The notes under the pieces: model-generated
What the model was told of the DNA's origin: nothing
The model's database searches: none
What the model saw: only the letters and a program-made list of their open reading frames with translations
Translations under genes and position numbers: made by a program
Shown: positions 51,849 to 64,000 of the stretch, in pieces
Numbering within the stretch: the stretch's first letter is position 1
Layout: each line of letters starts with the position of its first letter
Assembly: GCF_001294625.1 (NCBI RefSeq)
Contig: NZ_CP012677.1
Location: 3,348,001 to 3,412,000 of the forward strand
DNA from: Arthrobacter alpinus
GTDB taxonomy: Bacteria; Actinomycetota; Actinomycetes; Actinomycetales; Micrococcaceae
Length of the DNA stretch: 64,000 bases
Reading direction: 5' to 3'

Positions 51849-53318
51849 ATGGGCACTGAGGGGATCAATACCGAGGAGATCAACGATGTTGGTAGTTCCT
51901 GGCGCAGAGTCATCCGAATTTTGGAACAGGACGAACGAGTCTCTCCACGGCAGCGAGGTTTTGTTGTCCTCACTCAGCCACAGGGCCTCATTGGCAACAC
52001 GCTTTTGGTTGCTGTACCCAACGAACTGACGCGTGAGGTTCTGCAAACCCAGCTCAATACTGCTCTGGTTGAAGCTCTCAGACAGGTATTTCCGGCGGAA
52101 ATCAGCTGCGCATTCAGCGTCAACGCCGATCTAGTCCCCACCCGCAAGGAAGAAGTTGCAGCTCCAGAACAGGTTCCGGTGCGTGCTGACCGCAATGACC
52201 GCGTTGAACGCATAGAACGTTCGGAACGAATCGACATTGCTTCCAAACCGTCACCGATGCTGCCCAGTACGTCCCAAGAATTTGGTCGGTTGAATCCAAA
52301 GTATGTTTTTGACTCCTTTGTCATCGGGTCCTCGAACCGCTTTGCCCATGCAGCGGCAGTAGCCGTTGCCGAGGCGCCGGCCAAGGCTTATAACCCGTTG
52401 TTCATCTACGGCGACTCCGGTTTGGGAAAAACACATCTGCTGCACGCCATTGGCCACTATGCGCGCCGACTCTACAACGGAATCCGGGTTCGCTACGTGA
52501 ACTCCGAAGAGTTCACCAACGATTTCATCAACTCCATTCGTGACGATGAGGGGGCCAGCTTCAAGCAGCTCTACCGCAATGTAGACATCCTCCTCATTGA
52601 TGACATCCAGTTCCTAGCCAACAAAGATGCCACCCAGGAAGAGTTCTTCCACACCTTCAACGCCTTGCACAACCACAACAAGCAGGTAGTCATCACCTCA
52701 GATCTGCCTCCCAAAAGGTTGCAAGGATTTGAGGAACGCATGAGATCACGTTTTGAGTGGGGCTTGCTCACCGATGTGCAGCCACCCGAGCTGGAAACCC
52801 GCATCGCCATCTTGCGAAAGAAGGCGATCGGTGAGGGTCTATCAGCGCCGGACGATGCCCTTGAATACATTGCCTCAAAGATCTCAACGAACATCCGTGA
52901 ACTTGAAGGTGCTTTGATCAGGGTCACCGCCTTCGCAAGCTTGAACCGGCAGCCGGTGGATGTGGGCCTGGCCGAGATGGTTTTGAAGGACCTGATCACC
53001 GACGACGGCGCCCAAGAGATCACTTCAACGGCGATCCTTGGACAAACGGCAGCGTACTTCAACATCTCCTTGGAAGAGTTGTGCAGCAAGTCACGCACCC
53101 GAACCCTGGTCACTGCGCGGCAAATTGCCATGTATCTGTGCCGGGAGCTGACCGACATGTCACTGCCCAAGATCGGGCAGGAATTTGGTGGCAGGGACCA
53201 CACCACGGTCATGCACGCGGACCGGAAAATCAGAGAACTTATGGCTGAACGGCGCGCCATCTACAACCAGGTGACCGAGCTGACCAACAAGATCAAGCAG
53301 CAACAGCGAGAAGGATAA
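51849..53318 (+). CDS. dnaA: Chromosomal replication initiator DnaA
   Basis: 489 residues with GGGGAGAAG before the ATG. Domain I at the N-terminus (SSWRRVIRILEQDERVSPRQ) binds partners; a charged domain II linker follows. Domain III starts LNPKYVFDSFVIGSSNRFAH, with Walker A YGDSGLGKTHLLHAIG and Walker B DILLIDDIQFLANK. Domain IV contains the DnaA signature MSLPKIGQEFGGRDHTTVMH. It binds the boxes on both sides of its gene and melts the origin. Confidence 0.98.
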   Translation: MGTEGINTEEINDVGSSWRRVIRILEQDERVSPRQRGFVVLTQPQGLIGNTLLVAVPNELTREVLQTQLNTALVEALRQVFPAEISCAFSVNADLVPTRKEEVAAPEQVPVRADRNDRVERIERSERIDIASKPSPMLPSTSQEFGRLNPKYVFDSFVIGSSNRFAHAAAVAVAEAPAKAYNPLFIYGDSGLGKTHLLHAIGHYARRLYNGIRVRYVNSEEFTNDFINSIRDDEGASFKQLYRNVDILLIDDIQFLANKDATQEEFFHTFNALHNHNKQVVITSDLPPKRLQGFEERMRSRFEWGLLTDVQPPELETRIAILRKKAIGEGLSAPDDALEYIASKISTNIRELEGALIRVTAFASLNRQPVDVGLAEMVLKDLITDDGAQEITSTAILGQTAAYFNISLEELCSKSRTRTLVTARQIAMYLCRELTDMSLPKIGQEFGGRDHTTVMHADRKIRELMAERRAIYNQVTELTNKIKQQQREG

Positions 53319-53782
53319 GCCGCGCAGCGGGTAAAAAAATTTGCTAATTAACAGGTGTGGATAAGTCTGTGGATACTTAAGTGCACAACCCACCTTCGCC
53401 TGCGGATAACTACACACTAGTATGTGGATCGCCAAAATGCCTCAAAAAGTTCTCCACCGCTCCCCACAGCCCAATGCGCGACAGCCTCACATATTGTGCA
53501 CAGGGCAGATCGGCGGGATCACGCGAACGACACCGGTTATCCACAGTATCCACAGGACTTATTAACACTACGAATCCCAATAAATCTGCATTTCAAACAA
53601 CATTTTCTTCTACACCGATTCCCGTCCCTTCCAAGCGAATGACAATGTTCGAATCGCCGTCGCAAAGGGCTAAGCTGTCTCAAAGCATGTAATTCCACAA
53701 CGAATCAATGAGCCCTGTCTTAGCTTCAAAAGCTCCGCCAGGCGACAAACACTTTTCGCACGATGAAAGGCGGCACCCTTCC
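53319..53782 (+). other. Replication origin oriC (dnaA-dnaN intergenic region)
   Basis: Perfect DnaA boxes are TGTGGATAA (53356-53364) and TTATCCACA (53537-53545). One-mismatch boxes include TGTGGATAC (53368-53376), TGCGGATAA (53401-53409) and GTATCCACA (53546-53554), the last directly abutting a perfect box. An AT-rich stretch at about 53556-53620 right after these boxes is the likely unwinding element. Its position between dnaA and dnaN is that of known actinobacterial origins. Confidence 0.88.
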
Positions 53783-54907
53783 GTGAAGTTCCGAGTCGAA
53801 CGAGATGTTCTGACCGAAGCAGTCAGCTGGGCCGCACGCTCCTTGTCGCCCCGACCTCCAGTGCCTGTCCTTTCAGGCCTTTTGCTCAAAGCCGAAGCCG
53901 GCACACTCAGCCTGGCCAGCTTTGACTACGAGATTTCTGCACGCCTGCAAATCCCGGCTGACATCACCGAAGAGGGCACCATCCTGGTTTCGGGAAGGTT
54001 GCTGGCGGATATTTGCCGCAGCCTTCCCTCAGCGCCGGTTGACATCGAAACCGATGGCTCCAAAGTCACGTTGACCTGCCGCAGCAGCCGTTTCCACCTG
54101 GCCACCATGCCTGTTAACGACTACCCGGAACTGCCGGCCCTGCCGGATGTGAGCGGGACCGTCGACGGCGAAGCCTTCGCCCAGGCAGTTGCCCAGGTCA
54201 TCATTGCTTCCAGCAAAGATGACACCTTGCCCATTCTCACAGGCGTAAAAATGGAAATCGAAGGTGACCTGATAACGCTTCTTGCCACGGACAGGTACCG
54301 TCTGGCCCTGCGGGAAATCAGGTGGAACCCCACGTCTCCAGGCATCTCCACAGGTGCTTTGGTAAAAGCAAAAACCTTGAGCGAAGTGGCCAAGACTCTA
54401 GGTGGTTCCGGGAACATCAACATCGCCTTGTCAGAAAACAGCGAACTGATTGGATTTGAGAGCGGCGGGCGCCGCACAACCTCACTCCTGGTGGATGGCG
54501 ATTATCCCAAAATTCGTTCCTTGTTCCCGGACAACACACCCATCTACGCCACCGTGGAAACTCACGCACTGGCGGAGGCTGTACGCCGCGTTTCCCTCGT
54601 AGCGGAGCGAAATACACCAGTAAGGTTGATGTTCACCGACGGTCAACTCACCCTTGATGCAGGAACGGGTGAAGACGCCCAGGCCTCTGAGAACCTCGAA
54701 GCGACACTGGTTGGCGAAGAAATCACTGTCGCGTTCAACCCGCACTATCTCAGCGAGGGTTTGAACGCGTTTGACAGCAAATATGTCAGGTTTTCCTTCA
54801 CCTCAGCACCAAAACCGGCCATGTTGACGGCCCAGGACGACCTCAATGGCGAGAATCGTGATGATTACCGCTACTTGGTTATGCCAGTAAGGCTTCCCAA
54901 CCAGTAA
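53783..54907 (+). CDS. dnaN: DNA polymerase III beta sliding clamp
   Basis: 374 residues from a GTG at 53783, the usual length; the open frame begins at 53708 in the origin. It starts KFRVERDVLTEAVSWAARSL and has three clamp domains, with MPVNDYPELPALPDVSG in domain one, LLATDRYRLALREIRW in domain two and the C-terminal YRYLVMPVRL, part of the partner-binding pocket. It tethers polymerase and other proteins to DNA. Confidence 0.97.
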   Translation: MKFRVERDVLTEAVSWAARSLSPRPPVPVLSGLLLKAEAGTLSLASFDYEISARLQIPADITEEGTILVSGRLLADICRSLPSAPVDIETDGSKVTLTCRSSRFHLATMPVNDYPELPALPDVSGTVDGEAFAQAVAQVIIASSKDDTLPILTGVKMEIEGDLITLLATDRYRLALREIRWNPTSPGISTGALVKAKTLSEVAKTLGGSGNINIALSENSELIGFESGGRRTTSLLVDGDYPKIRSLFPDNTPIYATVETHALAEAVRRVSLVAERNTPVRLMFTDGQLTLDAGTGEDAQASENLEATLVGEEITVAFNPHYLSEGLNAFDSKYVRFSFTSAPKPAMLTAQDDLNGENRDDYRYLVMPVRLPNQ

Positions 54908-54952
54908 CGTTAATGCCAGATGGTGAACATAACTCAAGAAAAGAGAACCGCC

Positions 54953-55840
54953 GTGCACATCGGACTTGTCGGACTTGGAAAAATGGGCTTCAATATGCGG
55001 GAACGCCTTCGCGCAGCCAACATTGAAGTCACCGGTTTTGACAGCAATCCTGATGTTAGCGACGTTACTTCTCTCGCGGAACTTGTTTCATCACTGCAGG
55101 CACCTCGGCTGATCTGGGTCATGGTTCCCTCCGGGGACATCACCAACTCCGTGATCACCGAGCTTTCAGAACACTTGGACGCAGGAGATCTGATCATTGA
55201 CGGCGGAAATTCGCGGTTCACTGAGGATCAAAAGCACGGTGCTTTGCTGGCTGAGAAGAACATTGGTTTCATGGATGTAGGGGTCTCAGGCGGGGTGTGG
55301 GGCCTGAAAAATGGTTACGGACTGATGGCTGGCGGGTCAACTGAAAATGTCGCTTGGGCCATGCCGATTCTGGATGTTTTGCGTCCTGAGGGAGACCGCG
55401 CAGACAGCTTTGTCCATGTGGGAGACATCGGTGCCGGGCACTACGCAAAAATGGTGCACAACGGTATCGAGTATGGACTGATGCAGGCGTACGCCGAAGG
55501 GTATGAGCTGCTGGCCAAAAAGGACATTATTGAGGATTTGCCAGGCGTATTCCGGGCTTGGCAAAAGGGGACTGTGGTTCGTTCCTGGCTCCTGGATTTG
55601 ATGGTCAAGGCCTTGGATGAGGATCCGGGCCTGGAATCCATAGACGACTATGTCGAGGATTCAGGTGAAGGCCGTTGGACGGTGGAAGAAGCCATAGCCA
55701 ACGCTGTCCCTGCCCCTGCCATCACGGCCGCACTGTTCGCACGTTTCTCCTCCCGCGAAGACAACTCCCCTGCCATGAAAATGGTGTCGGCTTTGCGACA
55801 CCAGTTCGGCGGACACGCCACCAAACCCTCCGGTTCCTAA
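54953..55840 (+). CDS. gnd: 6-phosphogluconate dehydrogenase, decarboxylating (short form)
   Basis: About 295 residues from a GTG at 54953, the short NAD-type form. The Rossmann motif is HIGLVGLGKMGFNMRERL, then DGGNSRFTEDQK, GFMDVGVSGGVWGLKNGYGL and KMVHNGIEYGLMQAYAEGYE with the catalytic Lys and His-Asn. It makes ribulose 5-phosphate in the pentose phosphate pathway. Its place between dnaN and recF is characteristic of actinobacteria. Confidence 0.95.
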   Translation: MHIGLVGLGKMGFNMRERLRAANIEVTGFDSNPDVSDVTSLAELVSSLQAPRLIWVMVPSGDITNSVITELSEHLDAGDLIIDGGNSRFTEDQKHGALLAEKNIGFMDVGVSGGVWGLKNGYGLMAGGSTENVAWAMPILDVLRPEGDRADSFVHVGDIGAGHYAKMVHNGIEYGLMQAYAEGYELLAKKDIIEDLPGVFRAWQKGTVVRSWLLDLMVKALDEDPGLESIDDYVEDSGEGRWTVEEAIANAVPAPAITAALFARFSSREDNSPAMKMVSALRHQFGGHATKPSGS

Positions 55841-55880
55841 CCCAAAATTCCTCCACGAAGAAGAAAAGTCGGCAGTAAAA

Positions 55881-57108
55881 GTGTTTCTTGAGCATCTTTC
55901 CCTCACCGACTTCCGCAGTTATCAACAGGTCGATCTGGCGCTCTCCCCTGGGGTGACGGTTCTGGTGGGGTCCAATGGTTTGGGTAAGACCAACCTGGTG
56001 GAGGCCATCGGCTATTTGTCCACACTTTCCTCCCACCGAGTCAGCTCGGATGCACCGCTGCTGCGGTTTGGTGCCGACCGGGCCTTGGTGCGTGCCCAAC
56101 TTGTGAGGGGCGTTCAAAAAGTGATGGTGGAAGTTGAAATTAACGCCTCCCGCGCAAATAGGGCCCGAATCAATCGGGCCAATCCCGTCCGGGCCAGGGA
56201 TGTTTTGGGGATCTGCCGCAGTGTCCTTTTTGCCCCCGAAGATCTGGCCCTCGTTAAAGGTGATCCCTCCAGTCGGCGTCGTTTTTTGGATGATTTGTTA
56301 GTGGTGATGCTGCCTAAACATGCCGCTACGCGCTCGGACTATGACAAGGTACTCAGGCAGCGAAACGCCTTGTTGAAGTCGGCCCGGGCCCAGCATTTTT
56401 CCAGGAACGGTGTCAGTGAGGGGCATCTCGCCACGTTGGATGTGTGGGACGCGCATCTGGCCGCGGCGGCGGCCCTTCTGCTGTCTGCCAGGTTAGAGCT
56501 GCTGAACCGTTTGCGACCCCATATGGCTGAGGCTTATGCCCAGCTGACAGATGGATCGAAACTTCTCCGGGCAATTTATCGCAGCAGCATAGATGATGAT
56601 CCAGTGAAGGCAACGGATGCGTACGACGCCGTTCCTTCAGAGAAGCAGGAGGCCCCCTTTGCGCTCGAGAGCCGGGAACCGGCGGACCTTTCGCTGTGCA
56701 GCGTGGAAGAACTGAAGGAGAAGTTCATTCTCGCTTTGCAGTCGTCGCGAACTCGCGAGTTGGAGCGTGGCATGTCCTTGGTGGGGCCACACCGGGATGA
56801 AGTGGAATTGTTGTTGGGCGTGGCACCGGCACGAGGCTACGCCTCACATGGTGAGTCCTGGTCGGTTGCCTTGGCCTTGCGTCTGGCATCGTTTTATGTG
56901 CTCAGCGAAGACACTCACATCGCCAACAACCAACCCATCTTGATCCTCGACGACGTATTTGCGGAGTTGGATTCCCAGCGGCGGCGCAAATTGGCGCTGA
57001 TGGTCCGCAACGCCGAACAAGTACTGGTTACAGCCGCCGTGGGTGAAGACATTCCCCCTGAGCTCTCCGGCGCTCAGGTACAGGTCATTCCAGGTGGTGT
57101 GGTTGCCA

Positions 57109-57119
<11 letters not shown>
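55881..57119 (+). CDS. recF: DNA replication and repair protein RecF
   Basis: 412 residues from a GTG. FLEHLSLTDFRSYQQVDLAL leads to Walker A LVGSNGLGKTNLVEAIGYLS. The signature region is LVGPHRDEVELLLGVAPARG, followed by ASHGESWSVALALRLASFYV and Walker B ILILDDVFAELDSQRRRKLA. It is an SMC-like ATPase that helps load RecA at gaps. It overlaps dciA by 11 bases. Confidence 0.96.
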
Positions 57120-60148
<3,029 letters not shown>

Positions 60149-60218
60149 CTAGGGCAAGACTTAGCCCACTAGTTATAGAACTTGTCAGACATATATTGCG
60201 AATGGAATACACAAGATT

Positions 60219-62885
60219 ATGAGCGACGAAACACCTCAGAATCCCTCAGAACCGACCGTGGATGCCGCGGGAAATGACGTTCTTGAAGGAAATGTAATGC
60301 ATGACAAGGTTGAGCGAATTGATCTCCAGGAGGAGATGAAGCGCTCTTATCTCGACTACGCCATGGCTGTCATCGTGGGGCGCGCCCTCCCTGACGTCCG
60401 GGACGGGCTCAAACCTGTGCACCGCCGGGTACTTTACGCCATGTTCGACGGAGGCTACCGCCCGGAGCGCTCGTTTAATAAGTGTGCGCGCGTTGTAGGT
60501 GAGGTTATGGGCCAATACCACCCGCACGGCGACAGTTCCATCTACGATGCTCTGGTGCGCCTAATTCAGGATTGGACCATGCGGTACCCCCTTGCGCTGG
60601 GGCAGGGCAACTTTGGCTCACCGGGCAACGACGGCGCTGCTGCACCGCGTTATACCGAAACTAAAATGGCACCCCTTGCCATGGAAATGGTCAGGGACAT
60701 CGACGAGGAAACCGTCGATTTTCAGGACAACTATGACGGCAAGAACCAAGAGCCCACCATTTTGCCTGCAAGGTTCCCGAACCTTTTGGTCAACGGATCC
60801 TCAGGTATCGCCGTGGGAATGGCCACTAATATTCCCCCGCACAACCTCCGCGAAGTGGCTGAAGGAGTCCAATGGTACCTGGCTAACCCCACCGTTGGGC
60901 GTGAAGAACTCCTTGATGCCTTGATCGAACGCGTCAAGGGTCCTGATTTCCCCACCGGTGCACAAATTCTTGGACGCAAGGGAATTGAAGATGCCTACCG
61001 CACCGGCCGTGGATCCATCACCATGCGCGCGGTGGTCAACGTTGAGGAAATTCAGGGTCGTACCTGTCTGGTAGTTACCGAACTGCCGTTCCAAGCGAAC
61101 CCTGACAACCTCGCCATCAAGATCGCCGATCTGGTCAAGGACGGCAAAATTTCCGGTATTGCCGACCTTCGCGACGAGACCTCGGGCCGCACGGGCCAGC
61201 GCCTTGTCGTCGTACTCAAGCGCGACGCGGTGGCGAAGGTTGTTTTGAACAACCTGTACAAGCACACCCAACTGCAGGAAAACTTCAGTGCCAATATGTT
61301 GGCCATCGTTGACGGTGTCCCGCGTACACTTCCGTTGGATGCGTTTATTCGCCACTGGGTAACCCATCAGATGGACGTTATTGTCCGCCGCACCAGGTTC
61401 CGCCTGCGCAAGGCAGAAGAAGAAGCTCACATTCAGCGGGCACTGTTGAAGGCACTGGATGCCCTTGACGAAGTCATTGCCTTGATCCGACGTTCTTCCA
61501 CCACTGAGGAAGCACGCGACGGCTTGATTGCGTTGCTGGAGATCGACGAAATCCAAGCCAAGGCCATCTTGGACATGCAGTTGCGTCGTTTGGCTGCCTT
61601 GGAACACCAGAAGATCACGGACCGCCACAACGTGCTGGAAACCATGATCACCGAATTCAACCGGATTCTGGCCGACCCCGAAATTCAGCGTGGCATTGTC
61701 AGTGATGAACTGGCCGAAATCACGGCCCGTTTTGGTGATGACCGCCGTACCGAGATCATGATGGGCTACGACCCCAACATGAGCATGGAAGATCTCATTC
61801 CTGAAGAGGAAATGGTCGTTACCATCACCCGCGGTGGCTACGTCAAGCGCACACGTAGCGACAACTACCGCACGCAACACCGCGGCGGCAAGGGTGTCAA
61901 GGGTGCGTCGTTGCGCGGCGACGACGTCGTGGAGCACTTCTTTGTGACCACCACACACCACTGGCTTCTGTTCTTCACGAACCTGGGCCGGGTATACCGG
62001 GCCAAGGCCTACGAGCTAGCCGAGGCCGGGCGTGACGCCAAGGGCCAGCACGTAGCCAACTTGCTAGCTTTCCAGCCGGATGAGAAAATCGCCCAAGTCA
62101 TGGATCTCAAGGACTACCAGCAGTCTCCGTTCTTGATTTTGGCAACTAAAAACGGGTTGGTGAAGAAAACCCGGCTGGAGGACTATGACACCAACCGCTC
62201 CGCCGGTGTTATCGCCATCAATCTACGCGACGGGGACGAGTTGGTCTCCGCGCAGCTCGTTTCCGAAACTGATGATCTGTTGCTTGTCTCCCGTAAGGGC
62301 CAGTCAATCCGGTTCACCGCAACAAATGAGGCGTTGCGACCCATGGGCCGGGCCACCTCAGGTGTTACGGGTATGAAGTTCCGTGACTATGACGAATTGT
62401 TGTCGGCCAACGTGGTGACCGAGGATTCCTTTGTCTTCATTGTGACCGAGGGTGGCTACGCCAAGCGCACAGCGGTAGATGAATACCGCTTGCAGGGCCG
62501 GGGTGGCTTGGGAATCAAGGTCGCCAAGCTTGTAGAAGACAGAGGTGACCTGGTTGGAGCCTTGATCGTGCAAGAAGACGATGAGGTTCTGGTGGTCATG
62601 AGCGGTGGCAAGATCGTGCGCTCCGACGTCTCCGAGGTTCCCGCAAAGGGCCGCGATACGATGGGCGTCATCTTTGCCAAGCCGGACAAAAATGACCGCA
62701 TTATCGAGGTGGCACGCAACAGTGAACGCGGACTCGAACAAGACGACGAACTGGGCGAGGATGACGAATCGCTAGCTGCTGCCGAAGGCACTGAATCAAT
62801 TGCCGACAGCAACCCCGAAGCGAACGTTCAGCTTGATGAAGTACCGTTAAGCGACCCTGACGCAACAAATGGAGGTACCGATTGA
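60219..62885 (+). CDS. gyrA: DNA gyrase subunit A
   Basis: 888 residues. [20 protein letters not shown] starts the winged-helix region; the quinolone pocket reads [20 protein letters not shown], with the usual Ser and Asp, so no common resistance change is present. The active-site Tyr lies in [20 protein letters not shown]. The C-terminal six-blade DNA-wrapping domain includes the GyrA box-like [16 protein letters not shown] 60-residue acidic tail ends the protein. The stop overlaps the next start by four bases. Confidence 0.98.
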   Translation: MSDETPQNPSEPTVDAAGNDVLEGNVMHDKVERIDLQEEMKRSYLDYAMAVIVGRALPDVRDGLKPVHRRVLYAMFDGGYRPERSFNKCARVVGEVMGQYHPHGDSSIYDALVRLIQDWTMRYPLALGQGNFGSPGNDGAAAPRYTETKMAPLAMEMVRDIDEETVDFQDNYDGKNQEPTILPARFPNLLVNGSSGIAVGMATNIPPHNLREVAEGVQWYLANPTVGREELLDALIERVKGPDFPTGAQILGRKGIEDAYRTGRGSITMRAVVNVEEIQGRTCLVVTELPFQANPDNLAIKIADLVKDGKISGIADLRDETSGRTGQRLVVVLKRDAVAKVVLNNLYKHTQLQENFSANMLAIVDGVPRTLPLDAFIRHWVTHQMDVIVRRTRFRLRKAEEEAHIQRALLKALDALDEVIALIRRSSTTEEARDGLIALLEIDEIQAKAILDMQLRRLAALEHQKITDRHNVLETMITEFNRILADPEIQRGIVSDELAEITARFGDDRRTEIMMGYDPNMSMEDLIPEEEMVVTITRGGYVKRTRSDNYRTQHRGGKGVKGASLRGDDVVEHFFVTTTHHWLLFFTNLGRVYRAKAYELAEAGRDAKGQHVANLLAFQPDEKIAQVMDLKDYQQSPFLILATKNGLVKKTRLEDYDTNRSAGVIAINLRDGDELVSAQLVSETDDLLLVSRKGQSIRFTATNEALRPMGRATSGVTGMKFRDYDELLSANVVTEDSFVFIVTEGGYAKRTAVDEYRLQGRGGLGIKVAKLVEDRGDLVGALIVQEDDEVLVVMSGGKIVRSDVSEVPAKGRDTMGVIFAKPDKNDRIIEVARNSERGLEQDDELGEDDESLAAAEGTESIADSNPEANVQLDEVPLSDPDATNGGTD

Positions 62886-63454
62886 GCACGAATAACCCAA
62901 ATCAGCGGCCGGGTACCGCCCCTAGGGTAAGTGCCCCGGCCCGTCCACCACAGCGCCCAGGTGCCGCCCCAAGTTCACCGGCGGCCGCTGCGGCCAAGCG
63001 TCCTGCCCAGGGCCAGTCTGCGCCTGCTGCGGCCAAGCGTCCGGTTCCAACGCGTCCACCCTTGGTCAAGCCGGCACCTAAGGCCAAGGCCCGCCGGGCA
63101 CGCCTATTGGTGAGCAAAGTTGAACCGTGGTCAGTGCTTAAGATGGCCTTCCTGCTCTCGGTCGCTTTGGGCATCATCACAGTGGTTGCCTCCATCGTGT
63201 TGTGGTCAGTGCTGGATGTCATTGGACTGTTCGACAAGGTCAACTCGCTCATGACGGATATCCAAGGTTCTGAAGGCGGTGCGGCCTTTGACATCATGAG
63301 CTTTGCCTCGCTGGGCCAGGTGGCGTCTTACGCAACGATCATCGCCGTCGTCAATGTTGTGCTTTTGACCACATTGTCAATGCTGTCGGCGGTGCTCTAC
63401 AACATCTCGGCCACCTTGGTTGGTGGCATCGGTGTGACACTTACCGACGATTAG
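62882..63454 (+). CDS. DUF3566 family membrane protein
   Basis: 190 residues from a TTG that overlaps the gyrA stop. The first 75 residues are Pro/Ala/Lys-rich and disordered. Two membrane helices follow in [20 protein letters not shown] and [20 protein letters not shown], separated by about 40 residues, ending [18 protein letters not shown]. This is the standard gene after gyrA in actinobacteria. Function is not known. Confidence 0.92.
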   Translation: MSTNNPNQRPGTAPRVSAPARPPQRPGAAPSSPAAAAAKRPAQGQSAPAAAKRPVPTRPPLVKPAPKAKARRARLLVSKVEPWSVLKMAFLLSVALGIITVVASIVLWSVLDVIGLFDKVNSLMTDIQGSEGGAAFDIMSFASLGQVASYATIIAVVNVVLLTTLSMLSAVLYNISATLVGGIGVTLTDD

Positions 63455-63567
63455 AGACGGCCAAAATTCCGCGAATCGGCGGGTTCAATCATTGACTGGA
63501 CCCGCCGATTTGTGACTTTGGGAAGGTGTGAGGTAAAGTTTTGTCTCGGCCCGGTGAGGGTTGATGA

Positions 63568-63641
63568 GGGCGCATAGCTCAGGCGGTTAGAGCGCTTCGC
63601 TGATAACGAAGAGGTCCCAGGTTCAAGTCCTGGTGCGCCCA
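63568..63641 (+). tRNA. tRNA-Ile (GAT anticodon)
   Basis: 74 bases. Acceptor GGGCGCA pairs with TGCGCCC; the D arm is GCTCAGGCGGTTAGAGC; the anticodon loop CTGATAA has GAT; the T arm is CCAGGTTCAAGTCCTGG. CCA is not encoded. It follows DUF3566, the common actinobacterial position. Confidence 0.97.
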
Positions 63642-63678
63642 CGGAACCAGAAGGTTCTTATCGAAGGTAAGGTGTGCA

Positions 63679-63798
63679 GTGAAGAAGTTGTTGATCTTGA
63701 TCGCAGCTCTGAGTGCAGGAATCTTTGTAAATAAGAAGCTTCAGGAATCCAAACTTGCGAAGGCAAGCTGGAGCAAGGCGACAGATACTGTCAAATAG
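63679..63798 (+). CDS. DLW-39 family small protein
   Basis: 39 residues from a GTG: KKLLILIAALSAGIFVNKKL, then QESKLAKASWSKATDTVK. One membrane-like helix with a Lys-rich end, exactly the family's length and place between tRNA-Ile and tRNA-Ala. The Trp is kept. GGTAAGG precedes the start. Function unknown. Confidence 0.88.
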   Translation: MKKLLILIAALSAGIFVNKKLQESKLAKASWSKATDTVK

Positions 63799-63823
63799 CT
63801 TCGGAATTACTGAACCACCCTAT

Positions 63824-63899
63824 GGGGGCATGGCGCAATTGGTAGCGCACCTGCTTTGCAAGCAGGGGGTTCGGGGTTCGAGTCCCCGTGCCTCCACCA
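63824..63899 (+). tRNA. tRNA-Ala (TGC anticodon)
   Basis: 73 bases plus an encoded CCA. Acceptor GGGGGCA pairs with TGCCTCC; the anticodon loop CTTTGCAAG has TGC; the T arm is CGGGGTTCGAGTCCCCG. The Ile/Ala pair is the one often found in rRNA operons, but here it stands alone after gyrA. Confidence 0.97.
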
Positions 63900-63905
63900 T
63901 AGGAA

Positions 63906-63932
63906 TCACCCCAGTCCCTTGGACTGGGGTGA
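63906..63932 (+). terminator. Terminator after tRNA-Ala
   Basis: TCACCCCAGTCC, a three-base loop and GGACTGGGGTGA form a 12-bp perfect stem, followed by AGTTCTTT, 7 bases past the tRNA. Confidence 0.85.
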
Positions 63933-64000
63933 AGTTCTTTAAGTGAGTTCCCGCGCATAGTTCCTTCGAACACGGCGCCGTCACCTAATGTTGAACGGTG

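Noticed and set aside
60801..61961. A 386-codon minus-strand frame opposite gyrA
   Set aside because: Same shadow effect; gyrA is complete and conserved on the other strand.

Overview
The window is about 64 kb of actinobacterial chromosome around the replication origin. High GC content, many GTG starts, and the order rpmH-dnaA-oriC-dnaN-gnd-recF-dciA-gyrB-gyrA-DUF3566-tRNA-Ile-DLW39-tRNA-Ala, with rnpA-yidD-yidC-jag-rsmG-parA-parB on the other side, point to a member of the Micrococcaceae close to Arthrobacter. The genus is inferred from gene order and protein type, not from a database search.

Left part (1-6.0 kb): a LysR regulator cut by the window edge, a divergent EamA exporter, dnaB interrupted by a class 3 intein in its P-loop, and the rpsF-ssb-rpsR-rplI operon. 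The dnaB upstream region carries DnaA boxes and a 28-bp perfect palindrome. 6.2-6.8 kb holds a wrecked intradiol dioxygenase gene and a long hairpin.

Accessory middle (6.9-30.5 kb): an M18 aminopeptidase, two ABC transporters, three two-component systems (one sensor kinase broken by a single in-frame TAA), a PAP2 phosphatase, a TetR/hydroxyacyl-CoA dehydrogenase operon with a clear palindromic operator, an MFS transporter, an ABC-F protein, an NlpC/P60 hydrolase with a proline repeat tail, a META-domain lipoprotein, a carotenoid-desaturase-like oxidoreductase and a GT87-like membrane glycosyltransferase. Upstream of the last gene lies an AT-rich 0.8-kb stretch with three small ORFs and an intrinsic terminator inside the last of them, which looks like an attenuation leader.

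Conserved arm (30.5-38.8 kb): phosphoglycerate-mutase-like phosphatase, CCA-adding enzyme, NUDIX hydrolase, MurJ flippase with a neighbouring pseudokinase/discoidin membrane protein, TrxB, TrxA and a GNAT acetyltransferase.

Decayed zone (38.8-45.7 kb): fragments in several frames reconstruct a Hen1-Pnkp bacterial RNA-repair operon. Its pnkp gene was split by an IS110-family element that is itself mutated; joining the flanks at a shared ACAT restores the Pnkp reading frame. Six parS sites run from 38.3 to 47.7 kb, one forming a 32-bp palindrome that also looks like the parB terminator, and one lying inside parA codons.

Origin (45.7-64 kb): parB, parA, rsmG, jag, yidC, yidD, rnpA and rpmH run leftwards; dnaA, dnaN, gnd, recF, dciA, gyrB, gyrA and the tRNA genes run rightwards. 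DnaA boxes flank dnaA on both sides, with an AT-rich stretch next to dnaN. These genes cover initiation, clamp loading, supercoiling, segregation, tRNA processing and membrane protein insertion.
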